Shown: positions 30,635 to 42,694, counted from the first letter of the stretch. The stretch is DNA of 59,953 nucleotides from Acrasis kona (GCA_026419775.2 JAOPGA020001301.1:1-59953), one strand, 5' to 3'. Translations and numbers: made by a program. Notes: generated by a model from the letters alone, not told the origin.

Positions 30635-31375
30635 CTAGTTTGGTCTAAGATACAAGGCGGTGTTCAAAGTTACTCCTTCTATTAGTGTAAAGTTTACTTT
30701 TGCATTTCTTTCCAACTTCAACTCGCTGAGTGTATTTTGTAAAAGTGTTTTTTGTTTCCGACATTTAAGAGTGGATCCATCGATAGATGACACCAAAAAG
30801 CATTGGATCAAAGTACTTCGTTTCGAAATCACCCTTCCTGCTCTCTCCAAATGATGGAAGACTTGATTAAGAAACAGTTGGTTGGATTGACAGATTGCTG
30901 AGAATCTTCTTCTACATAATTTAGTGATGGAAAAGACATCAAAAAGTATTCTTATAATTCTTCGGAGTTCTACCGAATCAAAACCCTCTATTCTGTTTAG
31001 CTTTGAAAGTTCATTGACAACATTTTTATTATACGTTTTGCAAACGTCTATAATTAAAAGGGACTCTATTATAGTGTACAGTTCGTCAATAAACTGATCT
31101 TCAGATGAAATTATTAAGGAGGGTAGTACGACGTCTATTGCATCATGTACATTATTCAATAGGGTCGATGAGTTTTTCATATGTTGTAGAGGGTTTATAT
31201 CATCTCCTACTGTGCTGACGTACAACGAGTCCTTTACCAAATCATCTTTTGTTTTGCTCACCATTAGTCTGCGGGATGTTGCGTTCCAATATTTTGAGAG
31301 CAACGAGATTTTCGTCAATAAAATTGTGTTGTCACAAAACTCTATGACGACAGTCAACACGTCAACTGGCAACAT
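30635..31375 (-). CDS. F-box protein
   Basis: The first ATG (31375) places an F-box right at the N-terminus: MLPVDVLTVVIEFCDN followed by LLSKYWNATSRR, matching the LPxxVLxxIxxFL...LLSKxWxxxSR pattern. The remaining 200 residues are helical without recognisable repeats. F-box proteins recruit substrates to SCF ubiquitin ligases through Skp1. The 246-residue length is ordinary. The frame is open upstream to 31495 but without an ATG. Confidence 0.7.
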   Translation of the reverse strand: MLPVDVLTVVIEFCDNTILLTKISLLSKYWNATSRRLMVSKTKDDLVKDSLYVSTVGDDINPLQHMKNSSTLLNNVHDAIDVVLPSLIISSEDQFIDELYTIIESLLIIDVCKTYNKNVVNELSKLNRIEGFDSVELRRIIRILFDVFSITKLCRRRFSAICQSNQLFLNQVFHHLERAGRVISKRSTLIQCFLVSSIDGSTLKCRKQKTLLQNTLSELKLERNAKVNFTLIEGVTLNTALYLRPN

Positions 31376-32115
31376 TCTTTGTAAAAAAACTTCTATCTTT
31401 TCTGAAAAGAGGTTGGAGCAAGTGTATGAATGTTCAATTGAGAGACCTACTAAGAAGTCTAAGATATAAAAGTTTTTGGTTTTTATTGAAAACAAATTTT
31501 GAACGTACGTGATGTATTCACACTATTTCTCACGAGTTGCTTAGTACAAATACTAACTCGTATATAATGTCTTGACGTCATTGAATGGCGCATAATCTTT
31601 TGATGCTTGTTAATATACGCTATCCTGAACCAGTAGATTGGGTATTGCTTTATGATGTTCTGTGGAGTGCATTTGGGTAGTATGACATCAATAAGCCTAA
31701 CAAAACCCTCTTTTCATTGTGCGCTCTGTGGAATGCATTTGAGTAGTACAGGTGAGTATCTCCAAACAATTCTGTTGTAACTGATGTTCTTTGTAAAAAT
31801 ATAGAACATGGAACTACGTGATGCTATTAATAAAGACCTCCTAACAAAAAAGGTGTCGCTCTTATGGAACCATCCGATATAGACCTCGATAATTCCCACC
31901 AACAACATTTTTCAAACAAATACACCGCATCAAAAAACAAAGTGACACTATACATGATCAAGCAACAGAAATCACTCATGTCTCCTGTATCCTAAAGATG
32001 AACGATACGTTAATACATTCCAACAAGAAACAACACAACACAGAGAGATCAACCAGCAACAACAAAAGTAACACAATTAAAAATTTTTATTTTACACGTT
32101 GATTAGCACATTAAA
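31376..32115. other. Intergenic region with a short imperfect direct repeat
   Basis: About 740 bp without a supported gene. A phrase resembling TCTGTGGAATGCATTTGAGT occurs twice (around 31660-31692 and 31727-31752) with small differences. The two minus-strand neighbours need a terminator region (right) and promoter (left) here. Confidence 0.3.
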
Positions 32116-33381
32116 TCATCTTTGCTTCATGACAAATTGAGACAAGTATTTATCGGCTGGACTAGGTTTGTTGTTTCTTCTCTTGACCGGCACCATCTTT
32201 CTTCCAGATGGACTAACCGACCCATTCCTCGATTGAAAATCACAATTCAACATCAAGTTACTAATCATCCCATAAGCATCATCAGTAGATGGAGATACCG
32301 GAGAACACGAATACATGTTCGGAGATTGTGGAGATACTTGCATGTAATTTCCCATATGAGGCGATAACCTATTATTATCTCCCATGCTCGTTGTAATCAT
32401 CAAAGATGGAGCAAGTTGCCTCTGGTCAAGGACTTGGACAGGAACGTTATCCAACATTAAAACTGGTTGATACCTAATTTCAAATCCATGTGTTCCTGAT
32501 GATGTATTCGATGATGATGTATTTTCGAGACTTGATTGATGTATTGCATTTTCGTCCAAAGAGTGTCCTCTCCGCGCCGTAGTGGGTGCCGACGAAGTAT
32601 CTTGTTGGCTCTTGTTGGCAATGACTTGTTGAAACTGTTGGTCGAACCTACATCTCTTGATTCCTTCTAATTCATTCTCCAGGCCCTCTAGGTCACCGAA
32701 TGATTTTCTTCTGGTTCTTTTTGGACTCTTTGCTCGTTCCTGTTCGTGTGGTATTTCTGGAATGCTCAAACTATCTTCAATGTTACCGAACGAGTTGCGT
32801 CTATTATGCGTGGGTTCTTCTACGGTTAAATGTTGTTGGTCTGGATGGTTGATGATGGATGGCATGTTGAATAATGTATCTTCGAATAGAGAACAACTGT
32901 CTTGGTTCACAAAGTCGTTCAAAAACGAATCGAATGGATCAATGTCGAACGCTTCGTTCGAGTACTCGAGTTCATCTGGGTCTGGTGTGGATGAGTTTTG
33001 AATGTGTATGGTTGGTTGTTGAATGAATTGTTCGAGGTTAGAGTTAGAGGCGGCATGATGATGATGATGATTATTTGATGATGTGACCTGCATCTTGTAG
33101 GAGCCATATGGAGAGTGATGATGATGTTCTTCTTCTTGATAAATGATTTGTGGACCTAGGACATTCTCCGTACTCTTTGAATCTTGTTTCTTGTTGAACG
33201 AAAAGCCTGCGTGCCAGGGCTGTTCTTGACTTGTTTGTTGATACATGCAGTAGTTTGGATTTATTTCTTCTTCGAGTGAATTTTCGACGCTGATGATTGG
33301 GTTTGTGTTCTTTAGTGTGTTCATATGATTTAGCAATTCTGCCATGTCACGGGTCCATGATTCGGGTTGATGATTCGTCAT
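32116..33381 (-). CDS. Low-complexity nuclear regulator with repeated RRxSFG sites
   Basis: A single exon of 421 residues with a true ATG. It is rich in Ser, Asn, Gln and His, with two His runs. Three related sites, HNRRNSFGNIED, KRTRRKSFGDLEG and TARRGHSLDE, match basophilic-kinase (PKA-like) and 14-3-3 docking patterns. A basic stretch SPKRTRRK and the C-terminal GRKMVPVKRRNN could be nuclear signals. No DNA-binding domain is visible. The pattern recalls phospho-regulated transcription coactivators, but homology is not shown. Confidence 0.6.
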   Translation of the reverse strand: MTNHQPESWTRDMAELLNHMNTLKNTNPIISVENSLEEEINPNYCMYQQTSQEQPWHAGFSFNKKQDSKSTENVLGPQIIYQEEEHHHHSPYGSYKMQVTSSNNHHHHHAASNSNLEQFIQQPTIHIQNSSTPDPDELEYSNEAFDIDPFDSFLNDFVNQDSCSLFEDTLFNMPSIINHPDQQHLTVEEPTHNRRNSFGNIEDSLSIPEIPHEQERAKSPKRTRRKSFGDLEGLENELEGIKRCRFDQQFQQVIANKSQQDTSSAPTTARRGHSLDENAIHQSSLENTSSSNTSSGTHGFEIRYQPVLMLDNVPVQVLDQRQLAPSLMITTSMGDNNRLSPHMGNYMQVSPQSPNMYSCSPVSPSTDDAYGMISNLMLNCDFQSRNGSVSPSGRKMVPVKRRNNKPSPADKYLSQFVMKQR

Positions 33382-34285
33382 AGGGGAGTGAAGTTATTCG
33401 AGTAGTGTACGTGATCTTTCGACTGGCTGTCGTTAGTTGAGTATTCTATTTTTATTGATTCCACAAATAGAACTGTTCTTCAAATATAGACTAAGAAGTA
33501 ACCCATGTATGGCTACATCTGATTACAAAAGGTATTTTCCAAGAGTTTAAAAATAAGTGTGGGTCTGTGACCTAATAACATTTCTTTTCCATTGCACTAG
33601 ATAAGGGAGCGACTCAGCAAAGAGGTGTTCTTTTCGGTAATAGCAAAGTTCCAATTCCCGGTTTCAATAACGTCGATCACTTAGAGTTTCAACAAACGAT
33701 AGCATAATGCCCAAACCAAACCAGTATCTCCTTTGGAAAATTTTCTGTAAACGTGAATCTCAACCAACGGACATAAATTGAAAATCGTTCCATTGAATTA
33801 AAAATTGATGAAAATTGATCATCAAGTTGATGCTGAAGCTGGAAGTAATAGTAAACTTTATGTATCTGTACAGAAAATCTGCCGACATACGCTTAATCAA
33901 ACTAAAAAGTTTTTCATAAGAATTTTTATTGACATTAATGATGCACTTGTTCATCTCAAAGCAATACATACCCTAGGCATCACACAGAGAAGACAAACTA
34001 CCGATGCAGCATCAGTCTTTTGGGAGCGTAATCTTCATGGTCCTATCGAGATTCAATCCCAAAGATGAGTCAGTGAGTGACCTTGATTATTAGAATCTTG
34101 AATATTAGTGATTGGTGGATCTGATCTAAATAAAAGTGTTATAGACGGTAGAAGCCGCTGCTTGCAGCGGAGTGCCTTCAAATAAATATCATTACTTGTA
34201 CTAAGATCAATAAAGAGACGTGTTAATAATACTCATACACAAGATGATCAATATTGAATAATCTATTTTGCAATATTTATTAAGC
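33382..34285. other. Intergenic region, no supported gene
   Basis: About 900 bp upstream of the regulator gene. A plus-strand frame at 33808-34065 (SVQKICRHTLNQTKKFF) is mildly protein-like, but I cannot place its start or a homologue. A perfect 6-bp hairpin (CCGCTG-CTTG-CAGCGG) sits at 34155-34170. Confidence 0.3.
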
Positions 34286-34289
34286 TATA

Positions 34290-34520
34290 TTATATGTTTT
34301 TGTAATGCAAATCCCTGTCGCTGGAATGTGTTTCCAATTGTTCTTCCTGCGTTCTCAAATGCACCTCTTGCTTGGTTATAATACCAAAGTTTTCGAATGA
34401 AACTCTTGTATCTTTACCCCAGTTTTCGAATGCAGGTCCATATCCTCGCCTCCGTCTCACCTGAGAGGAATAGAATAGCACAGATGGCAATCAATTGGAT
34501 GAAGATCAATCTTGAGATCA
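34290..34520 (-). CDS. Possible small secreted protein
   Basis: An ATG at 34520 starts a convincing signal peptide (MISRLIFIQLIAICAILFLS). The unspliced frame stops soon after. A GTGAG donor right after the signal could join it to the downstream frame (VSFENFGIITKQEVH...) through an intron of about 58 nt, giving a short mature chain. Two other splices are possible. It is divergent from the GDPD gene. Low confidence in the mature part. Confidence 0.3.
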
Positions 34521-34659
34521 TGTTTTTCGGATTTGAGAATACAGTATTATTGGTTGCTTCTCTTATGTCTTTTAGACATAAAAAGAGATATTTCTAATTA
34601 ACAACAAGCCTCACATTTTAAACCTTTTTGTAAAATATATTGTAATTGCGTCTGAAAGT

Positions 34660-35472
34660 ATGAATGCATTGGAGCTTTTATCCTTCCCTGCCCACGCTTC
34701 ACATCGGGGTGGACGACATCATTTATTTGGACCAGAGAACACTATGTACAGTTATAGAAAGAGCGTTCATGATTGTGGGACGCAGATTTTAGAGATTGAT
34801 CTATATCTTTCGAAAGATGGGCACATAATACTCCATCATGATCCCACGGTTAGGATTGGAAATTCTGGAAATGACACAAATATTAAAAATCTGGTGCTTG
34901 AGAAGATTAAAACCGTTGACGCTGCCTACAACTTTACACCAGATGGGATCACTTTTCCGATGCGAGGAAAAGGACATACGATTCCCACGCTGAGAGACGT
35001 ACTCGATGAGTTCGACTCTAAAAATGATCTCTTATTTTTTTTTGACTTTAAAGATATCGACGCAATAGAACCTGCTATGCTTGAGATTGAATCTCGAAAT
35101 CTATCAAAGCGAGTTATTTTTGGTGCTGTCCTCGAAGAGATTAACTCAAAGCTACTATCAATTAAAAACAGCATACCCTTAGCCGCCGACTATGCCACCA
35201 TGAGAAACATAGTGGCAAACTACCAGGCGGGAACATTAAATAAATTGCAAATTCGCCATGAAATTCTTGGCTTTTATTTGCCAGATGACGAATCATACAA
35301 GACAATTATAAATTATGATTTGTTTGATGCATTCCATTCTTTACATAAAAAAATTGCTCTGTTTGGACCTGCTCTTGACCGCACTGATGTAGTTAATTAT
35401 GCTCTAGGAGCGAAGACTGATATTATTTTCAGTGATAGACCGGACGTGTTACGGAGTGTACTTGATAAATAA
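34660..35472 (+). CDS. Glycerophosphodiester phosphodiesterase family protein
   Basis: A 270-residue single-exon protein. It has the GDPD core: HRGGRHHLFGPENTMYSYR (HR and the E of PENT are metal/catalytic), LEIDLYLSKDGHIILHHDPT (E-D and the second catalytic His), TIPTLRDVLDEF and a C-terminal barrel strand. It hydrolyses glycerophosphodiesters to glycerol-3-phosphate and an alcohol. No signal peptide or transmembrane helix, so cytosolic, like GDE1/GDPD1 catalytic domains. AATAAA overlaps the stop. Confidence 0.9.
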   Translation: MNALELLSFPAHASHRGGRHHLFGPENTMYSYRKSVHDCGTQILEIDLYLSKDGHIILHHDPTVRIGNSGNDTNIKNLVLEKIKTVDAAYNFTPDGITFPMRGKGHTIPTLRDVLDEFDSKNDLLFFFDFKDIDAIEPAMLEIESRNLSKRVIFGAVLEEINSKLLSIKNSIPLAADYATMRNIVANYQAGTLNKLQIRHEILGFYLPDDESYKTIINYDLFDAFHSLHKKIALFGPALDRTDVVNYALGAKTDIIFSDRPDVLRSVLDK

Positions 35473-35567
35473 ATTTAATGTTATGCAATGTTTGGTTGTT
35501 AGTTTATTGTTGCACTTTTAGTTTTTCAAACAGAAGTAAAAGATAGACAGGTAATATTGAACACTTT

Positions 35568-36548
35568 TTATAATTCATCTACAACAGCCTTGTTAATATC
35601 AAAATCAATGTTATAGTTTGGAATTCTCCTCATTGCCTTTGTGCTCCAGTACAGCTCAAAGCGAACCAAATTTACAAGGACACCTCTGATGCGATAATTC
35701 TCATCCATCCGGTCCACCATGGCATCATCGCAATCCCACTTATTCTCTTTGCCATTTGGGTCCAAATAAACAACTTCACATTTTTCACCCCGGAAGCGAT
35801 CCATAAGACCACTCCACAAATTATTCATTTTTATAATTTTATATGTCCTCGTAGAATTGTTTTCAAAAGATAATGTTATAGTGACATTATGTGATTTGTT
35901 TACGTTTATTGAATTTCCCTTGTTAAAATGTAGACCCTGTAAAGTAAATGGGAAAATCGTTCCGTCATTTGATTTTGTGACCATCTTCAAAGTTCCTTGG
36001 CCTTGTATAAAGTTATTTTTTGTTGAACCTGTATAGATCATGTGACTCTGATGATTAGGATCAAGGTACATGAACAAGTCACATTTTTTACACTCCAACT
36101 TTCCATCCTTCCAGCTACCACCGATAATCTCGCCTTCTTCTTCAAAAGCTGTGGCCTTGTACTTGATCCATCCGTTGCCATTAGGTACATCGTTAGAGTA
36201 CCAAACATCAAATTCAATAGAGTCTGTTTGTGTCGAGCCAGGGCCTTCTTTTTTGTTTGTTTTCGAGTTGATCACCCCCTCGAAATCGTAGTAGTTAAAG
36301 GTGGAAGCAGGTGTTTTACACTCGACAGCATAGTGGTTTTTTGATTGTAGTGTAAAATCTTTGCCGATAATGTCAAAATTCGATGGATGCGTACTAATTA
36401 GTCGTGAGGGTATGTTGTACTGTGAGGGATGTATTTGTTTACAGCTCAATTTCGATAAATAAAAAACATCTACAGCGATAAGTAACGTTGAGAAAATAAT
36501 ACATGAAACTATTGTTATGGCAACATTCTTCACGCTGCAACAACTCAT
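35568..36548 (-). CDS. Type II membrane protein, unknown ectodomain
   Basis: 326 residues; Cys-rich N-terminus (MSCCSVKN) then one transmembrane helix (VAITIVSCIIFSTLLIAVDV). The large ectodomain has several NxS/T sequons and conserved-looking Trp/Gly strands (GNGWIKYKATAFEEEGEIIG) that loosely recall MORN-like beta hairpins. Two CxxC pairs near LECKKCDLF may form a disulfide. No family identified. Single exon with a true ATG. Confidence 0.55.
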   Translation of the reverse strand: MSCCSVKNVAITIVSCIIFSTLLIAVDVFYLSKLSCKQIHPSQYNIPSRLISTHPSNFDIIGKDFTLQSKNHYAVECKTPASTFNYYDFEGVINSKTNKKEGPGSTQTDSIEFDVWYSNDVPNGNGWIKYKATAFEEEGEIIGGSWKDGKLECKKCDLFMYLDPNHQSHMIYTGSTKNNFIQGQGTLKMVTKSNDGTIFPFTLQGLHFNKGNSINVNKSHNVTITLSFENNSTRTYKIIKMNNLWSGLMDRFRGEKCEVVYLDPNGKENKWDCDDAMVDRMDENYRIRGVLVNLVRFELYWSTKAMRRIPNYNIDFDINKAVVDEL

Positions 36549-36769
36549 TCTGTGAATTAATGATGTTGAACTTCATTCAGTTGACCATCTGAATGTTGCG
36601 ACATCTCACCACATGAAAGAGCCCTGGTGGCTGGATACCAACTAAAATCGCCGATTTCATTAATGAATTTCATTAATAAATTATTCCCAGAATTTATACT
36701 CGAGAATTACCTTATGCGGAGGGATAATTTTCAAACATTAATTTCAATCGTGCTTTTATTAGCGTTAAT

Positions 36770-37453
36770 TTAAACACAAGTGATGGAGTCTGGGCAGTAT
36801 GTTGGAAGTAGCAAGATCTTCTGTAACTCTCCATCTTCGATAGGACGAATTACATTGTAGTAGACAGTCTGGTTACCAAAGAATAAAACTTTCTTTGTTT
36901 GGACGTCTATTTGTACTTCTCTTGAAATGCTGTTTCTAATGGCACCAAACTCTCTACTTACTGGTTCTGGTACTGATGTAGATGTTTCTCTGGCAGAAAG
37001 AGCTAGAGTTGGAGTTGGTGCGGCAACGGGTGTGTAGAACACGGATAATTCGTCCCTGTATACAATACCTCCTTCAGTATGAGCAGATTTTGAGCTGATG
37101 GTGTAAGGATCACCAACAGTTCTGTTATTGCCTTGTACGCAACCTCTTAGGAAAGTAACTGTGCTGTTGATCTGGCAGGTGCATGTACTTCCATCAAAGT
37201 CATAAACAAGGTATCCATCGTCTGTTTTTTGGAGCAAAGTGGTTAATTTAGGCCTTGAAACACCGCCCCATAAGATCTTTTGGACTCCACTCTTCTCATC
37301 AACAAAAACAGATAAATCTTCAATCTTTCTTTCACCAGTTCTACCATCAACGCTGTTTGTCCTGCTTGAGTAGAAAACGCGATCCTCAAGGCATACTTCA
37401 TAAAGTGTTGCACAGCACACACCGATGATTGCTAATACAGCTAACAGTTTCAT
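36770..37453 (-). CDS. Secreted protein, possibly ependymin-like
   Basis: 227 residues with a signal peptide (MKLLAVLAIIGVCCA). The pattern of an early Cys, KIEDLSVFVDE, then YLVYDFDGSTCTCQI and a C-terminal Cys pair (TYCPDSITC) resembles ependymin-related lysosomal/secreted lipid-binding proteins. The similarity is by eye and weak. NxT sequons are present. AATAAA follows the stop by about 15 nt. Confidence 0.5.
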   Translation of the reverse strand: MKLLAVLAIIGVCCATLYEVCLEDRVFYSSRTNSVDGRTGERKIEDLSVFVDEKSGVQKILWGGVSRPKLTTLLQKTDDGYLVYDFDGSTCTCQINSTVTFLRGCVQGNNRTVGDPYTISSKSAHTEGGIVYRDELSVFYTPVAAPTPTLALSARETSTSVPEPVSREFGAIRNSISREVQIDVQTKKVLFFGNQTVYYNVIRPIEDGELQKILLLPTYCPDSITCV

Positions 37454-38436
37454 TTTGAAGGAATATTGAACAAAATGTGTGGAAATACCTATTTCAATTT
37501 ATGAGACGCGGAGATATAGATTTGACCAGCCTAATATCATTGGTTGGTCATAGTCTTCGACCAATTCGCATTGGTTTACCATTATTGTATTCAAAGCGGA
37601 GTTAGAATGGTCGATTTCTATTAACCGATCACTTCTCTAAAGAAACACACCGTTGGATCTGTGATCGTGTTCAACAAGCCTTTGACATTCGTATATATCC
37701 ACTTCACAAATGTGTCGAATTCGTGAACATGTTTTGGGCTTTCGTTTGAAGCGGATTTCGTGCATTGCAAGGAGGAGAAAGTAGCCATGTCGTGGAAAAA
37801 ATGTCGAAGTTATATCAGGCCATGTATCAAGAAATGCATATTCACTAACATGTGCAACGGACTACAAGGAAATTAGACATACATAAAAGACACAGAGCAT
37901 GAAGGACATACACATCACACTGCTAATGTAGAAGCATGGATACAAAAACACAACATCAATACATTTTATCAGTCCAAGTAATTCTGATTCTTTGAACAGT
38001 GTCTCCAGAGATGTGATAATTGTTCGCGAAATACTTTCGATCAAAGGAGGGAGAAGAGAAATGTGATTCGCGCTAAAGCCAACATGTTGAAGTGAGTCAT
38101 GCCGTTTGATTGTATTTGTATAAATAAAGATCGAAGAAGTTGGGTAAATCGCCGTAATGATTTCGGCATGTATATAGAACTATCGCATAGGAAGGATGAT
38201 GTTAGAAAATTAAAACTGTTTCTTTAGTTGAAGTGTTGAGAATAGTAACGTCACCGCCATGTTTGTTTAGTTGATTGTTAAATTTTTATTCTTAAATATA
38301 TCTACCCAAATAAAGTCATCTACTATAGTAGTCTTTGTGGGGATTGTAATGGAAGAATTTAAAATTTGATTTGGTTACCGCCCCGCATTATCGTATACCA
38401 AATAAAATTTCATGGAAGAAATCAAACATTTTTAAC
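37454..38436. other. Intergenic region, nothing recognised
   Basis: Almost 1 kb of AT-rich sequence between divergent genes. Only short frames occur on either strand, and none has a recognisable motif. It should hold two promoters. Confidence 0.3.
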
Positions 38437-41400
38437 ATGTCCATGCAACAGAGGGAGGATGAGAAGAACTACCAACAGCTTCTTAGTATGCTTTCCAGGG
38501 TGAATAGATTTCTGCATTCAAAGTTCAAGGAGCTTTGGGCCAATAAACAAAAGAAAAGTTGGGAGAACGGAAAGCACGGTAATATCCTACTAAAACTGCT
38601 GAAGGCCTCAACCTCTGGAATAGAGGGATTCCAAGAAATAGTTATTAATAAGGTAAGCAACAGATATCAAGTCTATAACATTTGAAGGGAGTTGTTGAGG
38701 ATTGGGATTTGAGCTTGATGGTGAAGATTATGAACTATTACAAATACAAAACCAAAGACATGAGCAAGTTAAGGGAGTTACGAAACTCAATGATGCACAA
38801 TTCAAAACAATCTGTAGACACCCAAACATTCACCAATTATCATTCTGATTTGGTCACGATTGCGGGGAATTTGGGATGCGGAATTGAAGTAACTGCATCT
38901 GATCCTCAAATCATACAAGCAGCCAAAGACATTGAAGAGAGAGCGACAAAAGTGCTGAACAAGAACCCACTCAAAGCAATTGATGTTCTCACCGAGGCTA
39001 CTCATTTACCCAGACTTCCGGAAGAACACCTCGCAAACATCTACCTTATTAGATGCAGTGTTCATCTTCGCCTTGTTCGCTCCAAAGTAAGTCCATCTGC
39101 TCACCAACATTTAATCTTATCAAAAGCAAAACGTTGAATATCACAAAAAACAAGCCATAAGTGATGCCGAATCAGCAAAAAAGTATCTTCCTCTTTGGTC
39201 CAAACCATATTCACTACTAGCCGAAGTCTATGATGCTGTTGATGACCTCGAGAACGCAATTCTACAAGCAGAAGAGTTGTGTATAATGGATAATAACTCG
39301 GAGGAGTCGACCGAATCTTTGTACCAACTTCGTTTGAAAATGTTTCGTAGAGACACAACACCCGTACAAGCCAAAAACATGCATGATATTCTAGATGATC
39401 ATTCAGAGCAGTACAACGTTCCAATGTCCAATCTTCAGGGTATGGGCTCTCACATGCTTGACATGTTGAAGAAGATGGATCCTTTATTATCTACTGTATG
39501 GGAGGCCCACTCCTATCGAGACGGTAGGGACATTATGAACAAACCAATCAAAAGAGATCAAGTAAAAGCAGCAGACTTGTATGAACAGGCTGCCAACAAG
39601 GGACAACCAGAAGCAATGTTTAATTATGGACAGTGTCTATACAACGGTAGAGGAAGGGAGAGTAACATACGTGAAGGACTCAAATGGTATGAGAAGGCAG
39701 CTGCTTGTTCCATTAAAAATCAATTCAGCAAATTTGGTGTCAAGACTGCTGGAGTAGTAGAAGCTCAATACGCCATTGGAAACCACTACAATGTAATTTG
39801 TAGAAATCCACAAGCGGCAATTCCTTGGTACGAAAAGGCGATCAAGAACGGTAATGGACAATCCGCGAATAACCTGGGTCGTTTGTACATGCTCGGAGAT
39901 CATGTCCCAGTGAACAACGATAAAGCAAAACAATACTTTAAGCTTGCTTATCAATATGGCGATCCGCTCGGAGCATATAACATGGTTGCTATTTGCTGCA
40001 AATTATATGAAATAAAAGACGCCAAAATGTGGAACCAAAGGCTCATTGAAGCTGGTCATGTTCATTTGGATCAAAGCCAACTCATTTCAAAAATTGTGCC
40101 TTTGGAAGACGTTGGAGACATTAAAGATTTAATAGTCAAGTTAGAACACTTGATGATGCCACAAACATTCGAACATTCCACTCCTGATTTATTATATGAT
40201 ATCCAATCTCATGCTGAGTATGCCGAAAGAGGTTCTGTCACCGCTAAAGTAATCCTTCAAGCCATTCATGAGGTACTACTCGCTAGTATGTTATTTGATC
40301 AAGAAAATACTTTGGAGAATCATTTGAAATTTGTGCACCATTATTCAGAAGCAATTCACTTGGAGGGTCTAATTGGTTTTGGTGCTGAAAAATCTAGAGC
40401 TATTCCTATTGTGACGAATGTTCTCAACTATACAAACAAAGAATTAGCGATTGATCCTACGAATGAAAAGGCGTTGGATCAAGATAAGCGTGCGCGCACT
40501 TGCTGGATTATTTTGAATATGGAACCAACACAGGCTCTTCTTTCTTATGCTACTAAAAGTATAAAGCAACACAAAGATTGTTTGTGGTTTTATATGATTA
40601 GAGGATGCATAAACAAATCCAATAATCTGCAAGGTCACGATGCAGCCGTTCGTGATTTTGAACATGTCATTTCATCAACAAAAACTCCTGATCGACTATC
40701 CATTTCTTGTATACATCTAAAGGCAAAAGCATTATATAATCTCAATCAATCTGATAAGAGCATCGAAGCATACAAAGCTTTTTTAGCATGTGCTGAGAAG
40801 GATGATCGTCATGCACCTGTTTCCTATTATAAGATTGCTGAAAACATGTTTTTGAAGCAATGCAAACCAATGGATAAAGTAAATATGCAATCTCTATTGA
40901 ATAACTCTTCTTTTAAGGGTTTTAAAATATCACAAGAGATGAAGCATTATTATCAATTGGGTATCAATGCAGAGAAGGTTCAGTTACCGTGCTTTGTTTC
41001 CAAGTGCCAACAGGAGAGGTTTCTACTGGATGCAATCATCAAAACGAGCGATAACCAATCGCCTTTAAAACCATTAAGCTCTCCTCCAGCAACAGGATCT
41101 ACTGTTCAGAAAAAGATTGAAGATGTGTGGCGTAATAGAATTTTACACGCCCACAGAAAGTTAATCAGTGAGGTTGAATATTCAAGCCAATTTCAGCGTG
41201 GTAAATCCATGATGACCACGGTCATTCCAAAACTAAAACAAGAGTTCAAGAACATGATTGGCCTCAAGGAAATATTCTTTGCAGATATGGATCCAACTAT
41301 AGACAAGATTTACGAACAGAACATCATCGAGTTAACCAATATTGATGAAATTTGCACAAAGTTTGAATCTCTAAAGTTGATAGTTGAAGATAAAAAGGGT

Positions 41401-41709
41401 GATGTGCATAAACTATCGATTTATAACCTAAACGAACAGAATCCAAAAGGAATGTTTGTGAAGGGATTCAAATTTAGTATCATTTCTCCATACATGAGAC
41501 TACCAAATGATGGAGTACCACAAATACGCGTAGATGATCCGGCGACCTTGATTTTCTCACCAAAAATTGAGCAGGATATATGCTCTTTTTGTGCAACACC
41601 AAACTCGAAATTAAGGTGCAAAAAGTGTAAAGCTAGGTACTGTGGATCTGTGTGCCAAATGCATGATTGGAAGGAAGCCGGACATAAGTTTTTGTGCATA
41701 AATAAATAA
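38437..41709 (+). CDS. Sel1-repeat protein with C-terminal MYND zinc finger, three exons
   Basis: Exons are 38437-38652, 38688-39086 and 39127-41709; introns are 35 and 40 nt. The product has 1,065 residues. Sel1/TPR-like repeats occur at about 350-490 (AADLYEQAANKGQPEAMFNYG, GLKWYEKAAA and AIPWYEKAIKNGNGQSANNLG), with further helical TPR-like pairs around them. The last 42 residues form a MYND finger (CSFCATPNSKLRCKKC...YCGSVCQMHDW...HKFLC) with all eight ligands. Such proteins scaffold complexes; the MYND finger binds Pro-rich peptides. No SET domain is present. AATAAA overlaps the stop. Confidence 0.85.
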
Positions 41710-41719
41710 ATGGATATTA

Positions 41720-42200
41720 CATGCCAGCTCAAGAGTGTTGCGCTTTCTTGTTTGTTGATGAAGTTGTGTATCCTGACCTCGGTATTTAGCTACCATCTCC
41801 TGGTTGCGAGTTGGAGGCGCGATTGGCCTGTCTATCGACGGTAACCACAATTTGAGCAGCGATTTGATGATTTTGTCTGCTCCTTTAACGATGAATCTAT
41901 CTTGACCGTCGATTTTTGTCATTTTCAAGAGGACAATTATGCTTGGGAATCTATTAGTCTGGATATTTTGACAATATATGGCAATCCATTATGCTCTCCT
42001 TTGGCAATTTCTTCCTTTTCGTTGCGCACTGGTTTAAATGCCGTAATCGATATTGTTCTCCTGTGTAGCAAAGATTTCGCTATTTTGGCTTTTGGATCAT
42101 TGTTCAACTTATTTACTGCCGATGGCAGAAAACCATCAATATCGTCGGGATTAAGATCATAAACCATAGGAATAATGTCTCCACCGTCATTTACATGCTA
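41720..42200 (-). pseudogene. Decayed coding fragment of unknown family
   Basis: Two coding-like frames abut on the minus strand. The upstream one reads GGDIIPMVYDLNPDDIDGF ... GEHNGLPYIV and stops at 41937. The downstream frame continues FPSIIVLLKMTKIDGQDRF ... KLWLPSIDRPIAPPTRN. A frame jump (or a 14-nt gap with GT-AG ends) joins them. No convincing start is seen and the downstream end runs antisense into the MYND gene. Probably a pseudogene at the edge of the repeat island. Confidence 0.4.
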
Positions 42201-42694
42201 ACCTTCTCACAGCTAGATTGTGGTACTAGTAAAAGCTATAAAGGGGATTCAATACTTCTTTTACTGGAGTCTCTAGATTCATACTGCGTAGTTAAATCAG
42301 ACTATGGTAGCATGCGATCCATGTGGTTGAAATGATAGCTAACCTCCACTCAAGATGCAATATGACTGTTAGGTATACAAACTGGATGCCATTAAATGAT
42401 AAACATATTATGTAGTAAAATAAATGTAGTTAAGAACATCAGTACAGCTATGCCGCGTAGAAATGTATTACACGACTAAAGAGTTTAATGTTCTCCAATT
42501 GGACATTGCCTGATACAATGAGGGGAATTGCTGATGTATATCCCACTTTTACGAAGGCCATCAGTCGGTCCTTAGGTTACATCGTATCAATTATACATTA
42601 TACCATATTATGAAAATTGCACATCTCCATGATGTATGTAACAATTTGCTAATCAATAATAACTTGGACGTTAACTAATTATATATGATATAAT

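Noticed and set aside
33805-34068. Plus-strand frame of 87 codons
   Set aside because: The composition is mildly protein-like, but there is no recognised motif or neighbouring exon that extends it convincingly.
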